Assembly: GCA_905233565.1 (NCBI GenBank) | Contig: CAJOCL010000013.1 | Span: forward strand, 1-64,000 | DNA: 64,000 nt | Direction of reading: 5' to 3' | Origin: an uncultured Synergistales bacterium | GTDB taxonomy: Bacteria > Synergistota > Synergistia > Synergistales > Aminobacteriaceae | Shown here: positions 54,276-61,788 of the stretch, one piece after another | Layout of the letters: each line of letters begins with the position of its first letter | How positions within the stretch are numbered: position 1 is the stretch's first letter | Made by a program: the position numbers and the translations under genes | The notes under the pieces: generated by a model | Databases searched by the model: none | Told to the model about the DNA's origin: nothing | Seen by the model: only the letters and a program-made list of their open reading frames with translations

Positions 54276-55893
54276 TAATTTTGAGAAGGAAAATTTTTAT
54301 CTTGAAGCAAAGCCGGACGGTATATATCTGTCAAGCAAAGTTAAAGACTTCAAAGAAAATGATGTTTATGCTTTCCTCAAGAAGTACGGAATAGTACGTT
54401 ATGACTTCAAGGCAATGCGTAAATTTGTTAAGGACGGCGAGACCTGCAAAATCTGCCTGAGAAGCGAAAGCCTCGAAAAGGAAGCTAGAATCCTGGTCAC
54501 TCTTGACAGGGACAAAATGAACGCGTCAGTAACAATAGATCCCCCGTTCTTCACGAAACCCTGGCCGACAGCTGAGGACGTAAAGAAAACTCTTTCGGCA
54601 CACGGCGTAAAAGTCGGCATAAATAACGAAGCTATAGAGTCAATGCTTTTTTACCGTATTGAAAATGAACCCGTTGTCGTTGCGAGCGGAGTACCCCCGA
54701 TTGAGGGGAAAAACGCATATATTGAATTAATCAGGGATCCCGATAAGCCTTTTGATGTTCGTGACGATGAAAAAATAGATTTCTGGAGCAGAAGCACGAT
54801 AGTTACTGTTCATCCCGGACAGGAAATAGCAATAAAACACCCGTTGGAAAACGGAAAAAACGGGCTTGACGTTACGGGAACGGTTGCGAAGGCAATACCC
54901 GTAAGAAATGTTGATTTTTCATTCGGCGAAGGGCTTAAACGTGATGACGCGAACCCATTTTCACTGATTGCGACTGCTGAAGGCCAGCTTAAAAATGAAC
55001 GGGGGAGGCTTGTTGTTCTTCCTGAACTTGACATACATAGCGACATAGATTTTTCAATCGGGAGCATAGATTTCACGGGAGCAGTGAGAATAACGGGAGC
55101 TGTCCGTGACGGTTTTCACGTTGTAGCACAGGGAAATATTACGATTAACGGAACTGTTGAGGGTGCAGACGTTGACAGTCAGGGCGTAATAATAATACAG
55201 GGCGGTGTTCGCGGAATGGGGCGCGGAACGGTCAGGGCAAACGGTGATATTTCGCTTAGCTTCGGAGATCAGGCCACTATACGCTCAGGAGGCAGCATTC
55301 TCGTTAAAAATGCAATGTTACACAGCCGCCTTTATGCCGGAAGGGCGGTAATGGCTCTGGGCTCGGGAAAACACTCACAGATTGCAGGAGGAAGAATCGA
55401 AGCCGGCCTTGAGGTAGCCTGTAATATTCTTGGTTCTGAAATGGGGACTAAAACAGAGGTTATTGTAGGACTTCCGCCCGAACAGTTAAATAAACGGAAA
55501 ATCTTTCATTCTGAGATTAAACGCTGCGATGAAAATCTTGAACGAATTGAACCTAATATGGCATTGTTAAAGAAACTTCAGGCAGCAGGACAGTTAGACG
55601 ACAAGAAGCGCGCAATGATGATGGATTTAACAAAAATGAAATTTCAGCTTCAGTCAGCGCGCGAAGAAATGCAGAAAGAACTTGACGAACTTGAAGAACA
55701 AATAGCACTCGTTAAGGACAAAGGAATCGTAAGGGTCAGGGATATATGCTACGCAGGGACTGTAATTACAGTCAGGGGTCTGACGTACATAGTGCAGGAA
55801 AACTGCAAGTATACGGCATTCATAGCAGATGACGAGAAGCGCGAAATAGTTTTGGTGCCGTATAACTACATGGCCGGAAAGATAGGGGGATAA
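54268..55893 (+). CDS. FapA family (DUF342) protein
   Basis: 541 residues. The N-terminal part, then the Gly-rich repeated beta strands of the right-handed helix domain (about 250-390: Gly-Asn-Ile-Thr-Ile-Asn-Gly-Thr-Val, and so on), then a coiled-coil segment (about 415-480) and a small C-terminal beta domain. DUF342 proteins are found in flagellar operons and are often polymer-forming, but the exact role is unknown. Here it lies directly after fliA. Confidence 0.85.
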   Translation: MPNNFEKENFYLEAKPDGIYLSSKVKDFKENDVYAFLKKYGIVRYDFKAMRKFVKDGETCKICLRSESLEKEARILVTLDRDKMNASVTIDPPFFTKPWPTAEDVKKTLSAHGVKVGINNEAIESMLFYRIENEPVVVASGVPPIEGKNAYIELIRDPDKPFDVRDDEKIDFWSRSTIVTVHPGQEIAIKHPLENGKNGLDVTGTVAKAIPVRNVDFSFGEGLKRDDANPFSLIATAEGQLKNERGRLVVLPELDIHSDIDFSIGSIDFTGAVRITGAVRDGFHVVAQGNITINGTVEGADVDSQGVIIIQGGVRGMGRGTVRANGDISLSFGDQATIRSGGSILVKNAMLHSRLYAGRAVMALGSGKHSQIAGGRIEAGLEVACNILGSEMGTKTEVIVGLPPEQLNKRKIFHSEIKRCDENLERIEPNMALLKKLQAAGQLDDKKRAMMMDLTKMKFQLQSAREEMQKELDELEEQIALVKDKGIVRVRDICYAGTVITVRGLTYIVQENCKYTAFIADDEKREIVLVPYNYMAGKIGG

Positions 55894-55899
55894 AACGCA

Positions 55900-56256
55900 A
55901 TGCAGCCTGTTAGTATGATAATGTCGAACATGAACGTTGAGTCAATGACTCATCACGCGCCTAACGCACTTGCTGCGGCTCAGGATACGGGACAGAGTCA
56001 GGAGATTGTCCGCGAGGGTATAAGAATGATTCAGACTGTTCAGGCCAGCGAGGCAGCGGCTGAAATGCAGAGAGTTCACCGGAAAACTGAAAATGACGAA
56101 CGCGAAGGAAACGGCAGAAACGGTCAGCGAGATTCATTCGTCAAGTCAGAAGATAAAAAAGATAAAACAAAAAATAATAACAGCCTTGAAAATATTGATT
56201 CACCGTTAATCAGGGAGAATGCAAGAGTAAAAAAGCATGTAAGTTTTACGGCATAA
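55900..56256 (+). CDS. Hypothetical protein, last gene of the flagellar operon
   Basis: 118 residues, hydrophilic and Gln/Glu/Lys-rich, with a Met-rich N-terminus and a helical middle. A GGGGGG binding site lies before the ATG. Spacing (six bases from the DUF342 gene) suggests cotranscription. I do not recognise the family. Confidence 0.6.
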   Translation: MQPVSMIMSNMNVESMTHHAPNALAAAQDTGQSQEIVREGIRMIQTVQASEAAAEMQRVHRKTENDEREGNGRNGQRDSFVKSEDKKDKTKNNNSLENIDSPLIRENARVKKHVSFTA

Positions 56257-56282
56257 AAAGCATAAAAGGTGGTGAAATTGCA

Positions 56283-56462
56283 ATGTCAACAAATACATTT
56301 GACAGGCCTCTGGTGCTTGAAAAGGATGAGGACATAGAAAGATTCTGGCAGGTTATGAACTCAGAACCCAAACCGCTTTATATAGACAGGGAAGTTATAG
56401 AAGGAATGAGAAGGTGTGAGGAATTATTCGAAAAGAAAGTAAAAAATGCTCATTTGCATTAA
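56283..56462 (+). CDS. Small upstream ORF, possible antitoxin partner of GNAT
   Basis: 59 codons, a short acidic protein with Arg-Pro-Leu-Val-Leu near the N-terminus. AGGTGG lies about ten bases before its ATG. It overlaps the start of the acetyltransferase frame at 56447. Its stop lies five codons after an A AAA AAT heptamer at 56441-56447. It is too short for most gene finders. Small companion ORFs of this kind lie before GNAT toxin genes in many bacteria (family knowledge, not shown here). Confidence 0.5.
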   Translation: MSTNTFDRPLVLEKDEDIERFWQVMNSEPKPLYIDREVIEGMRRCEELFEKKVKNAHLH

Positions 56463-57061
56463 GCAAGATAATAAGTCAGGTCAGTGATGAAATTGCAAGG
56501 GAAATTCTGTCATCGTTTTCATGTGAATATGATAGAGATATTCAAAATTTCCTACAAAACAGAGCGATCGACTTTGAAAGATTATCGAAATCAAGGACAT
56601 ATTTAATCGTTGATGACAACCAGTTCAGCGATGATAATTTAGCTTTTGATGAGTTTACAATATACGGTTATGTTTCGTTGGCCGTTAAAGTCTTCACAGT
56701 TCCTGAAACGACATCAAACCGCAAAAGACAGCAGTTAGACGGCTTCAGCGCAAAAGAACACGGAGAACTTATCTCTAATTTTCCGTGTTATTTAATCGGT
56801 CAGCTTGCAAGAAATTCTAACGTCCCTAAAGAAAGCATAACGGGAACAGAAATATTAAGCATTGCTTACAGCATAATCGGCGAGGCTGTAAAAGCAGTAG
56901 GCGGAAGAAATATTTTAGTTGAATGCCGAAACACCGAAAAACTTGTGAAATTTTATCTTGACAACGGCTTTGACAGAGTATCTCAAGTCCCTGATGAAAA
57001 TCAGGCCATGATACAAATGATACGTAAAATTAATTTCGGGGGATACTCAGGCAATAAATAA
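56447..57061 (+). CDS. GNAT-type acetyltransferase without its own start codon
   Basis: The frame is open from 56420 to 57061, with family-like residues Leu-Gln-Asn-Arg-Ala-Ile-Asp-Phe-Glu-Arg, Ser-Arg-Thr-Tyr-Leu-Ile-Val-Asp, Tyr-Leu-Ile-Gly-Gln-Leu-Ala-Arg-Asn, and Val-Glu-Cys-Arg-Asn-Thr-Glu, as in GNAT acetyltransferases. Before 56678 (TTG) there is no ATG, GTG or TTG in frame, and a start at 56678 would cut off the first third of the fold. A -1 slip at the A AAA AAT site of the upstream small ORF would join the two into one protein of about 259 residues. Otherwise the gene is frameshifted, or starts at an ATA or ATT codon. Confidence 0.65.
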   Translation, partial: CSFALSKIISQVSDEIAREILSSFSCEYDRDIQNFLQNRAIDFERLSKSRTYLIVDDNQFSDDNLAFDEFTIYGYVSLAVKVFTVPETTSNRKRQQLDGFSAKEHGELISNFPCYLIGQLARNSNVPKESITGTEILSIAYSIIGEAVKAVGGRNILVECRNTEKLVKFYLDNGFDRVSQVPDENQAMIQMIRKINFGGYSGNK

Positions 57062-57074
57062 TTTATAAAAAACT

Positions 57075-57926
57075 ATGGACAAGGATTTATGGCTTTCTGA
57101 CCTTTGGGACGAATGGCTCATTTCTCCGGTCAAGTCCCGCAAAAACGCAGACGCAGAAACTTCAGGCCTCTTAATGGGAATGAAGCACAGTCACGGCATA
57201 TTCGCAACAAACAGGCTACGTACTGCACGACGTCTCACGGGGCCGGGAAAAGTCAGCCTCTGGCCTCTGACATCATACGCTGAAAAATTCACGCTCGGTA
57301 TATCAATGATAACACGGCCTAATCACAAGCCTTCAGTAAAATTTATCTGTCCTCCTGAAATCCTTAAAATACCCTCAGGCATAAAAACTTCATGGGCCTG
57401 GCTCAAAGGCTTATGGGGCAGCACGGGCGGCCTGTATTTCCCCAAAACGGGTTATTATCTAACGCTTATAATCTCAGACAAAGAAACTTCACGCCTAGCA
57501 CGCATAATTCTCGAACGTACAGGCTTGTCATGGAGCGAACACAGAAACGAGTTCACTCTCAGGAATCATGATGACATAATGACGTTTTTATACAATACAG
57601 GCATGACTTCAGGAGCTTTGGATCTTGAGGAAATGTCCGTTATACGTTCGGCACGGAACAAAGCGAATCTCGCAAGCAATTATGACGCCGCTAATATCGC
57701 CCGTTCAGTTAAGGCTGCGGGTGAACAGCTGAAATTAGCACGCAAAATTGTCAGCAGCGGGCTTCTTGATACCCTCCCTGAAAATCTGCAGGAAGTCATA
57801 AAACTGCGTATCGCCTGCCCTGATGAGACTTTAGATGGACTTGGAAAAAAGTTAGAGCCTCAGATTAAGAAATCTGCTGTAAAATATCGGTGGAGTAAAA
57901 TCCAAAAACTCACAGACAAATTATGA
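57075..57926 (+). CDS. whiA: DNA-binding protein WhiA
   Basis: 283 residues. An N-terminal LAGLIDADG-like fold is followed by the WhiA C-terminal helix-turn-helix region: Asn-Tyr-Asp-Ala-Ala-Asn-Ile-Ala-Arg-Ser, Leu-Pro-Glu-Asn-Leu-Gln-Glu, and Thr-Leu-Asp-Gly-Leu-Gly-Lys-Lys-Leu-Glu-Pro. WhiA is widespread outside sporulating bacteria; its role here may be cell division control. It lies 40 bases before pgk, a usual neighbour. Confidence 0.85.
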   Translation: MDKDLWLSDLWDEWLISPVKSRKNADAETSGLLMGMKHSHGIFATNRLRTARRLTGPGKVSLWPLTSYAEKFTLGISMITRPNHKPSVKFICPPEILKIPSGIKTSWAWLKGLWGSTGGLYFPKTGYYLTLIISDKETSRLARIILERTGLSWSEHRNEFTLRNHDDIMTFLYNTGMTSGALDLEEMSVIRSARNKANLASNYDAANIARSVKAAGEQLKLARKIVSSGLLDTLPENLQEVIKLRIACPDETLDGLGKKLEPQIKKSAVKYRWSKIQKLTDKL

Positions 57927-57966
57927 ATATAAATTTAATTATTTAATTACGGAGGAATTTGACATC

Positions 57967-59157
57967 ATGAAGTTAAAAACTTTCAGCCCTTCGGACGTAG
58001 CCGGTAAAAAAGTCCTTATGCGCGTTGATTTCAACGTCCCCTTCAAAAATGGAAAAGTAACGGACAATGCAAGAATACTCGCTCACACAAGCACCCTCAA
58101 AAAACTGCTTGACGCCGGCGCAAAAGTCGCCTTAATCTCTCATTTCGGAAGACCTAAAGGAAAAGTAGATCCGGCCTTCTCCCTCTCTCAGATCGTACCC
58201 GACATCGAAAAAGCATACGGCTTAAAGGTCGTTTTCGTTGATGACTGTGTAGGTGAAAAAGTCGCAAAAGCTGTCGATTCGCTCAAGCCGGGCGAAATTG
58301 CAGTCCTTGAAAATTCACGTTTCCACCCCGAAGAACAGAAAAACGATCCTGATTTCGCAAAGAAAATGGCCGAGCCTTTCGACGTTTTCGTCATGGACGC
58401 TTTCAGTGCCTCACACCGTGCAGACTGTTCAACTTGCGGCGTAATCCCGTTCGTTAAGGCAGCATTCGCAGGAGATCTGTTAATGCGTGAGGGCGATATG
58501 CTCGGCGCAGTCAGCGAAAACCCCGCAAAGCCTTATGTCCTTATCTTGGGCGGCGCAAAAGTTTCAGACAAGATTGACATCGTCGGCAATCTGCTCAACA
58601 AAGCAACGACAATATTAATCGGCGGCGGAATGGCCTATACTTTCCTCAAGGCTCAGGGAAAAGAAATCGGGAAATCATTATGTGACTCTGAACGTATCGA
58701 CTTCGCAAAAGATACCCTCAAGAAAGCTGCTGACATGGGCGTTAAAATACTGCTTCCCGTTGACAGCGTAGTGGCTTCGGGAATTGACGCAAGCGATACT
58801 GAAATCGTCTCCAGCGACTCAATGCCCGCCGACAAAATGGGGCTTGATATAGGCCCTGAGACGGTGAAATTATTCGTAGCTGCCCTTGACGGTGCAAAGT
58901 CGATCTTATGGAACGGCCCTATGGGAGTTTTCGAAGACCCGAAATTCGCCGAAGGTACCAGGAAACTCGCCGAAGCAGTCGCCGACATGACGCAGAAGCA
59001 CGGGACAATAAGCGTAATCGGCGGAGGCGACACGGCCAGCGCGGTCCGTCAGTTCAAAGCTGCCGACAAAGTATCGCATGTTTCAACCGGCGGCGGTGCA
59101 AGCCTCGAATACTGCGAGGGCAAAAAACTGCCCGGAATGGAACCTTTCAGAATTTAA
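57967..59157 (+). CDS. pgk: Phosphoglycerate kinase
   Basis: 396 residues. Met-Arg-Val-Asp-Phe-Asn-Val-Pro at the N-terminus, Ser-His-Phe-Gly-Arg-Pro, Gly-Gly-Ala-Lys-Val-Ser-Asp-Lys and Gly-Gly-Gly-Asp-Thr-Ala-Ser-Ala are intact. Glycolytic ATP-forming step. Its ribosome binding site is GGAGG. Followed by tpiA. Confidence 0.97.
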   Translation: MKLKTFSPSDVAGKKVLMRVDFNVPFKNGKVTDNARILAHTSTLKKLLDAGAKVALISHFGRPKGKVDPAFSLSQIVPDIEKAYGLKVVFVDDCVGEKVAKAVDSLKPGEIAVLENSRFHPEEQKNDPDFAKKMAEPFDVFVMDAFSASHRADCSTCGVIPFVKAAFAGDLLMREGDMLGAVSENPAKPYVLILGGAKVSDKIDIVGNLLNKATTILIGGGMAYTFLKAQGKEIGKSLCDSERIDFAKDTLKKAADMGVKILLPVDSVVASGIDASDTEIVSSDSMPADKMGLDIGPETVKLFVAALDGAKSILWNGPMGVFEDPKFAEGTRKLAEAVADMTQKHGTISVIGGGDTASAVRQFKAADKVSHVSTGGGASLEYCEGKKLPGMEPFRI

Positions 59158-59181
59158 GATTAAAGGAGACGTTAAAGAATC

Positions 59182-59931
59182 ATGGCCAAGAAAATATATC
59201 TTTACGGAAACTGGAAAATGAACAACACCTACAGCGAGACTGAAAAATTCTTCGTGGATTTCGCACCCGCTTACGAACCCTTCAGGAATGATAAAAATCT
59301 CGAAGTAGGCATATTCGCTCCGTTCACGTCATTATGGCCGCTTTCACAGGGCGCAAAGAAATCGGGAATAGTTTTCGGTGCCCAGAACGTTTACTACGAG
59401 GCAAAAGGAGCATTCACCGGCGAGATTTCAATCCCCATGCTGAAAGAATACGGCGTAACTCATATCATAATCGGCCACAGCGAGCGCAGACACATTTTCG
59501 GCGAACCTGACGAAATGATCGCCAAGAAAGTCAAAGCCGTACTCGATGCCGGTATGACCCCCGTACTCTGCTACGGCGAAACTCTCGAGGAACGCGAATC
59601 GGGCAATACATTCACCGTCATGGAGCGTCAGTTAAAGAGCGCAATTTCAGGCTTAACGCCCGATGAGGTCAAAAAGATAATCTATGCTTATGAGCCTGTC
59701 TGGGCAATCGGAACAGGCAAAACAGCAACGCCGGATCAGGCCGAAGAAGTCTGCAAGTGGAGCAGGGAACTTATCGGACAGCCCGAAGCAGTCATACTTT
59801 ACGGCGGAAGCGTTAAAGGTTCAAACGCAAAAGAACTTCTGTCAATGAAAGATATTGACGGCGCATTGGTCGGCGGAGCATCACTTAAACCCGCACCGTT
59901 CCTTGAAATTTACACAGCATACAGGGAATAA
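59182..59931 (+). CDS. tpiA: Triosephosphate isomerase
   Basis: 249 residues. Gly-Asn-Trp-Lys-Met-Asn, the catalytic His in Ile-Gly-His-Ser-Glu-Arg-Arg and the Glu in Ala-Tyr-Glu-Pro-Val-Trp-Ala-Ile-Gly-Thr-Gly are all present. It follows pgk after 24 bases. Confidence 0.97.
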   Translation: MAKKIYLYGNWKMNNTYSETEKFFVDFAPAYEPFRNDKNLEVGIFAPFTSLWPLSQGAKKSGIVFGAQNVYYEAKGAFTGEISIPMLKEYGVTHIIIGHSERRHIFGEPDEMIAKKVKAVLDAGMTPVLCYGETLEERESGNTFTVMERQLKSAISGLTPDEVKKIIYAYEPVWAIGTGKTATPDQAEEVCKWSRELIGQPEAVILYGGSVKGSNAKELLSMKDIDGALVGGASLKPAPFLEIYTAYRE

Positions 59932-59940
59932 TTCAACATG

Positions 59941-59973
59941 CCCTTCCGTGTATAATTGCGGAGGGGATTTTTT
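59941..59973 (+). terminator. Terminator after tpiA
   Basis: CCCTTCCG and CGGAGGGG (one G-T pair) enclose a ten-base loop and precede six Ts. Confidence 0.8.
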
Positions 59974-60013
59974 ATCCCTGAAAAAGGCTCGAAAGAGAGG
60001 AGAGAATTTCAAT

Positions 60014-61681
60014 ATGAAAGCAAAAAAGTTATTATGTCTCATGATTACGGCATTGCTGATTGTTTTTTCGTCATCGCTGCCCGTAATCGCTTCAAACCCT
60101 GAAGACGCACTCAGCGTTCATTCAAATGAGTCTGTCTATGCCGTCATGAAGTTTGATGACGCGTCAGGATTCTTGAAGTGGCTGATGTCAAGTGAAAATG
60201 TAGATGTCTTCATGCCGCTGGTATTAAGCTCGAAAGATTCAAATGAGATCATCGGCGTAATCGAGACTATAAGGAGTTTCGCTCAAAATACGCCTCTGAA
60301 GTCAATAGCAGTATTAGTCGGTGTCGACAAGGCTTTTGAGAAGACAAAAACGCCTTTCGTTCAGGCAGCCTTCACCGTAAGCCCCGATGTTCTTCCGTCA
60401 TTCAGGAAGATTGCGGAGGGCAGCGCAGAGCCTTCAGATTTTGCAAAACTTGTATTGGGTGCCGGGAATCCGTTCGTTTCAATTGCTGAGACGACAATAA
60501 AAGTTGAGCGTGAAGATGGAGTTTACAAGATCAACAATGAAGTTTTCCTGAAAGCACAGGAAGATTTAATCATCTTGGGAAATTCTTATGATGAGCTGAA
60601 ATCGGCCTCAGATGCGCTTGATAATTCAGATTCAAGGTTATTCAGCAATGTTAAAAGGAAATTAGACAAAAAAGATTTTATTTTCATGCACTGTGATTAC
60701 AGGACGCTTGATGAACTTGACACGGATCATTCATTTGATGACGCTGACGCAGTCAATGTTTTATTCGATAAGCCGCTGAACGCTGAGGCAGCCTTTGAAA
60801 GCCTCCCCGAAAAATTCGTAATTTCGTTTGCTTCAAATCTGAAAGAGGCATTCAAGGACGAATATAGGGCGCAGATGGAGGAAAACGAAAAAGAAACCTT
60901 CCCCGTAAACGGCGGAAATATAGAACTCTCTGATTTCGGCGGAAAGTATTTCCCCCTCGCTGCATTCGGCGGATATATGAAACTTTCAGCCATTAAAGAC
61001 GTTAAAGATACCAAAGAGTTGTGGAACTGGTCAGTACGTCAGCTACGCGCACGTTTCGGAATAACTGAGGAAGAATTTGCGGATCTTTTTGACGGTTCAT
61101 TCTCAATATCGCTTAACGATAATGTAATGTTCCAGACATTCAAGATTCCGGCTGTATATATGCTCTTCACCGGCAGGCACGGAGCAACGGCAGGAAAAGT
61201 ATTCGCAAAACTCGAAAAGTCTCCGCATTTTCAGAAAATCAGTGACGGGCTTTTACAGATTGATTCGTCATTGAGCCCCATACCGTGCCTAATTCATAAC
61301 AGGGATGAGACGCTCGGAATATGCTTCGCAGAGCCTTCAAACGTTTCCGGGAATCCTCAGATAAAGCCTGCATTACAAGAGCTGCTGAATGAGCCGTCAA
61401 TATTATCAATATGGCTTGATTTCGCCGGGATTCAGTCATGGATTAACGACGAGGAAAACGGGGTTATGATGATCTTGGGGCCTATTGCAACTATAGGCGG
61501 AATGGGCAAGGAATTTCAGGCGTTCCGTGACGTAATGTCGGCGGATCTGTCAGTCCCTTCAATGTCGTTAAGGGCTGCTTCTGTTGAGGAGTTCCATCTT
61601 GAATTTGCAAACAAGCCCATAAAACCTGAAGACGGGCTTTTCGCTAAACTGATAAGTATATATAAACAGTTCAGCAAGTAA
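60014..61681 (+). CDS. Exported protein of unknown function
   Basis: 555 residues from the ATG at 60014, which follows GAGAGGAGAG. The longer open frame from 59855 overlaps tpiA and has no binding site. Signal peptide 1-27, then a soluble region with mixed helices and strands, no membrane helix and no motif I recognise. It shows regular Phe-Asp-Asp and Leu-Lys-Trp-Leu features reminiscent of DUF3352-type proteins, but I would not name it. Terminators flank it, so it is probably a single-gene unit. Confidence 0.6.
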   Translation: MKAKKLLCLMITALLIVFSSSLPVIASNPEDALSVHSNESVYAVMKFDDASGFLKWLMSSENVDVFMPLVLSSKDSNEIIGVIETIRSFAQNTPLKSIAVLVGVDKAFEKTKTPFVQAAFTVSPDVLPSFRKIAEGSAEPSDFAKLVLGAGNPFVSIAETTIKVEREDGVYKINNEVFLKAQEDLIILGNSYDELKSASDALDNSDSRLFSNVKRKLDKKDFIFMHCDYRTLDELDTDHSFDDADAVNVLFDKPLNAEAAFESLPEKFVISFASNLKEAFKDEYRAQMEENEKETFPVNGGNIELSDFGGKYFPLAAFGGYMKLSAIKDVKDTKELWNWSVRQLRARFGITEEEFADLFDGSFSISLNDNVMFQTFKIPAVYMLFTGRHGATAGKVFAKLEKSPHFQKISDGLLQIDSSLSPIPCLIHNRDETLGICFAEPSNVSGNPQIKPALQELLNEPSILSIWLDFAGIQSWINDEENGVMMILGPIATIGGMGKEFQAFRDVMSADLSVPSMSLRAASVEEFHLEFANKPIKPEDGLFAKLISIYKQFSK

Positions 61682-61715
61682 AAATTAAAGATATTCATAA
61701 ATACAGATAAGTAAA

Positions 61716-61762
61716 TTAAGCCTCCAGATCTCCAAAAATGGGGGTCGGAGGTTATTTTTTTG
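61716..61762 (+). terminator. Terminator after the exported protein
   Basis: GCCTCC and GGAGGT arms with an inner CC-GG pair lie around an A-rich loop. Seven Ts follow. Confidence 0.65.
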
Positions 61763-61788
61763 CGAAAGGGGAAGAAAATTTTATAGAA

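Noticed and set aside
56678-57061. GNAT gene starting at TTG 56678
   Set aside because: It would remove the first third of the fold, while the matching sequence continues upstream to about 56447.
59855-60013. Start of the exported protein at 59855
   Set aside because: This part overlaps tpiA and its terminator; the signal peptide begins at 60014.
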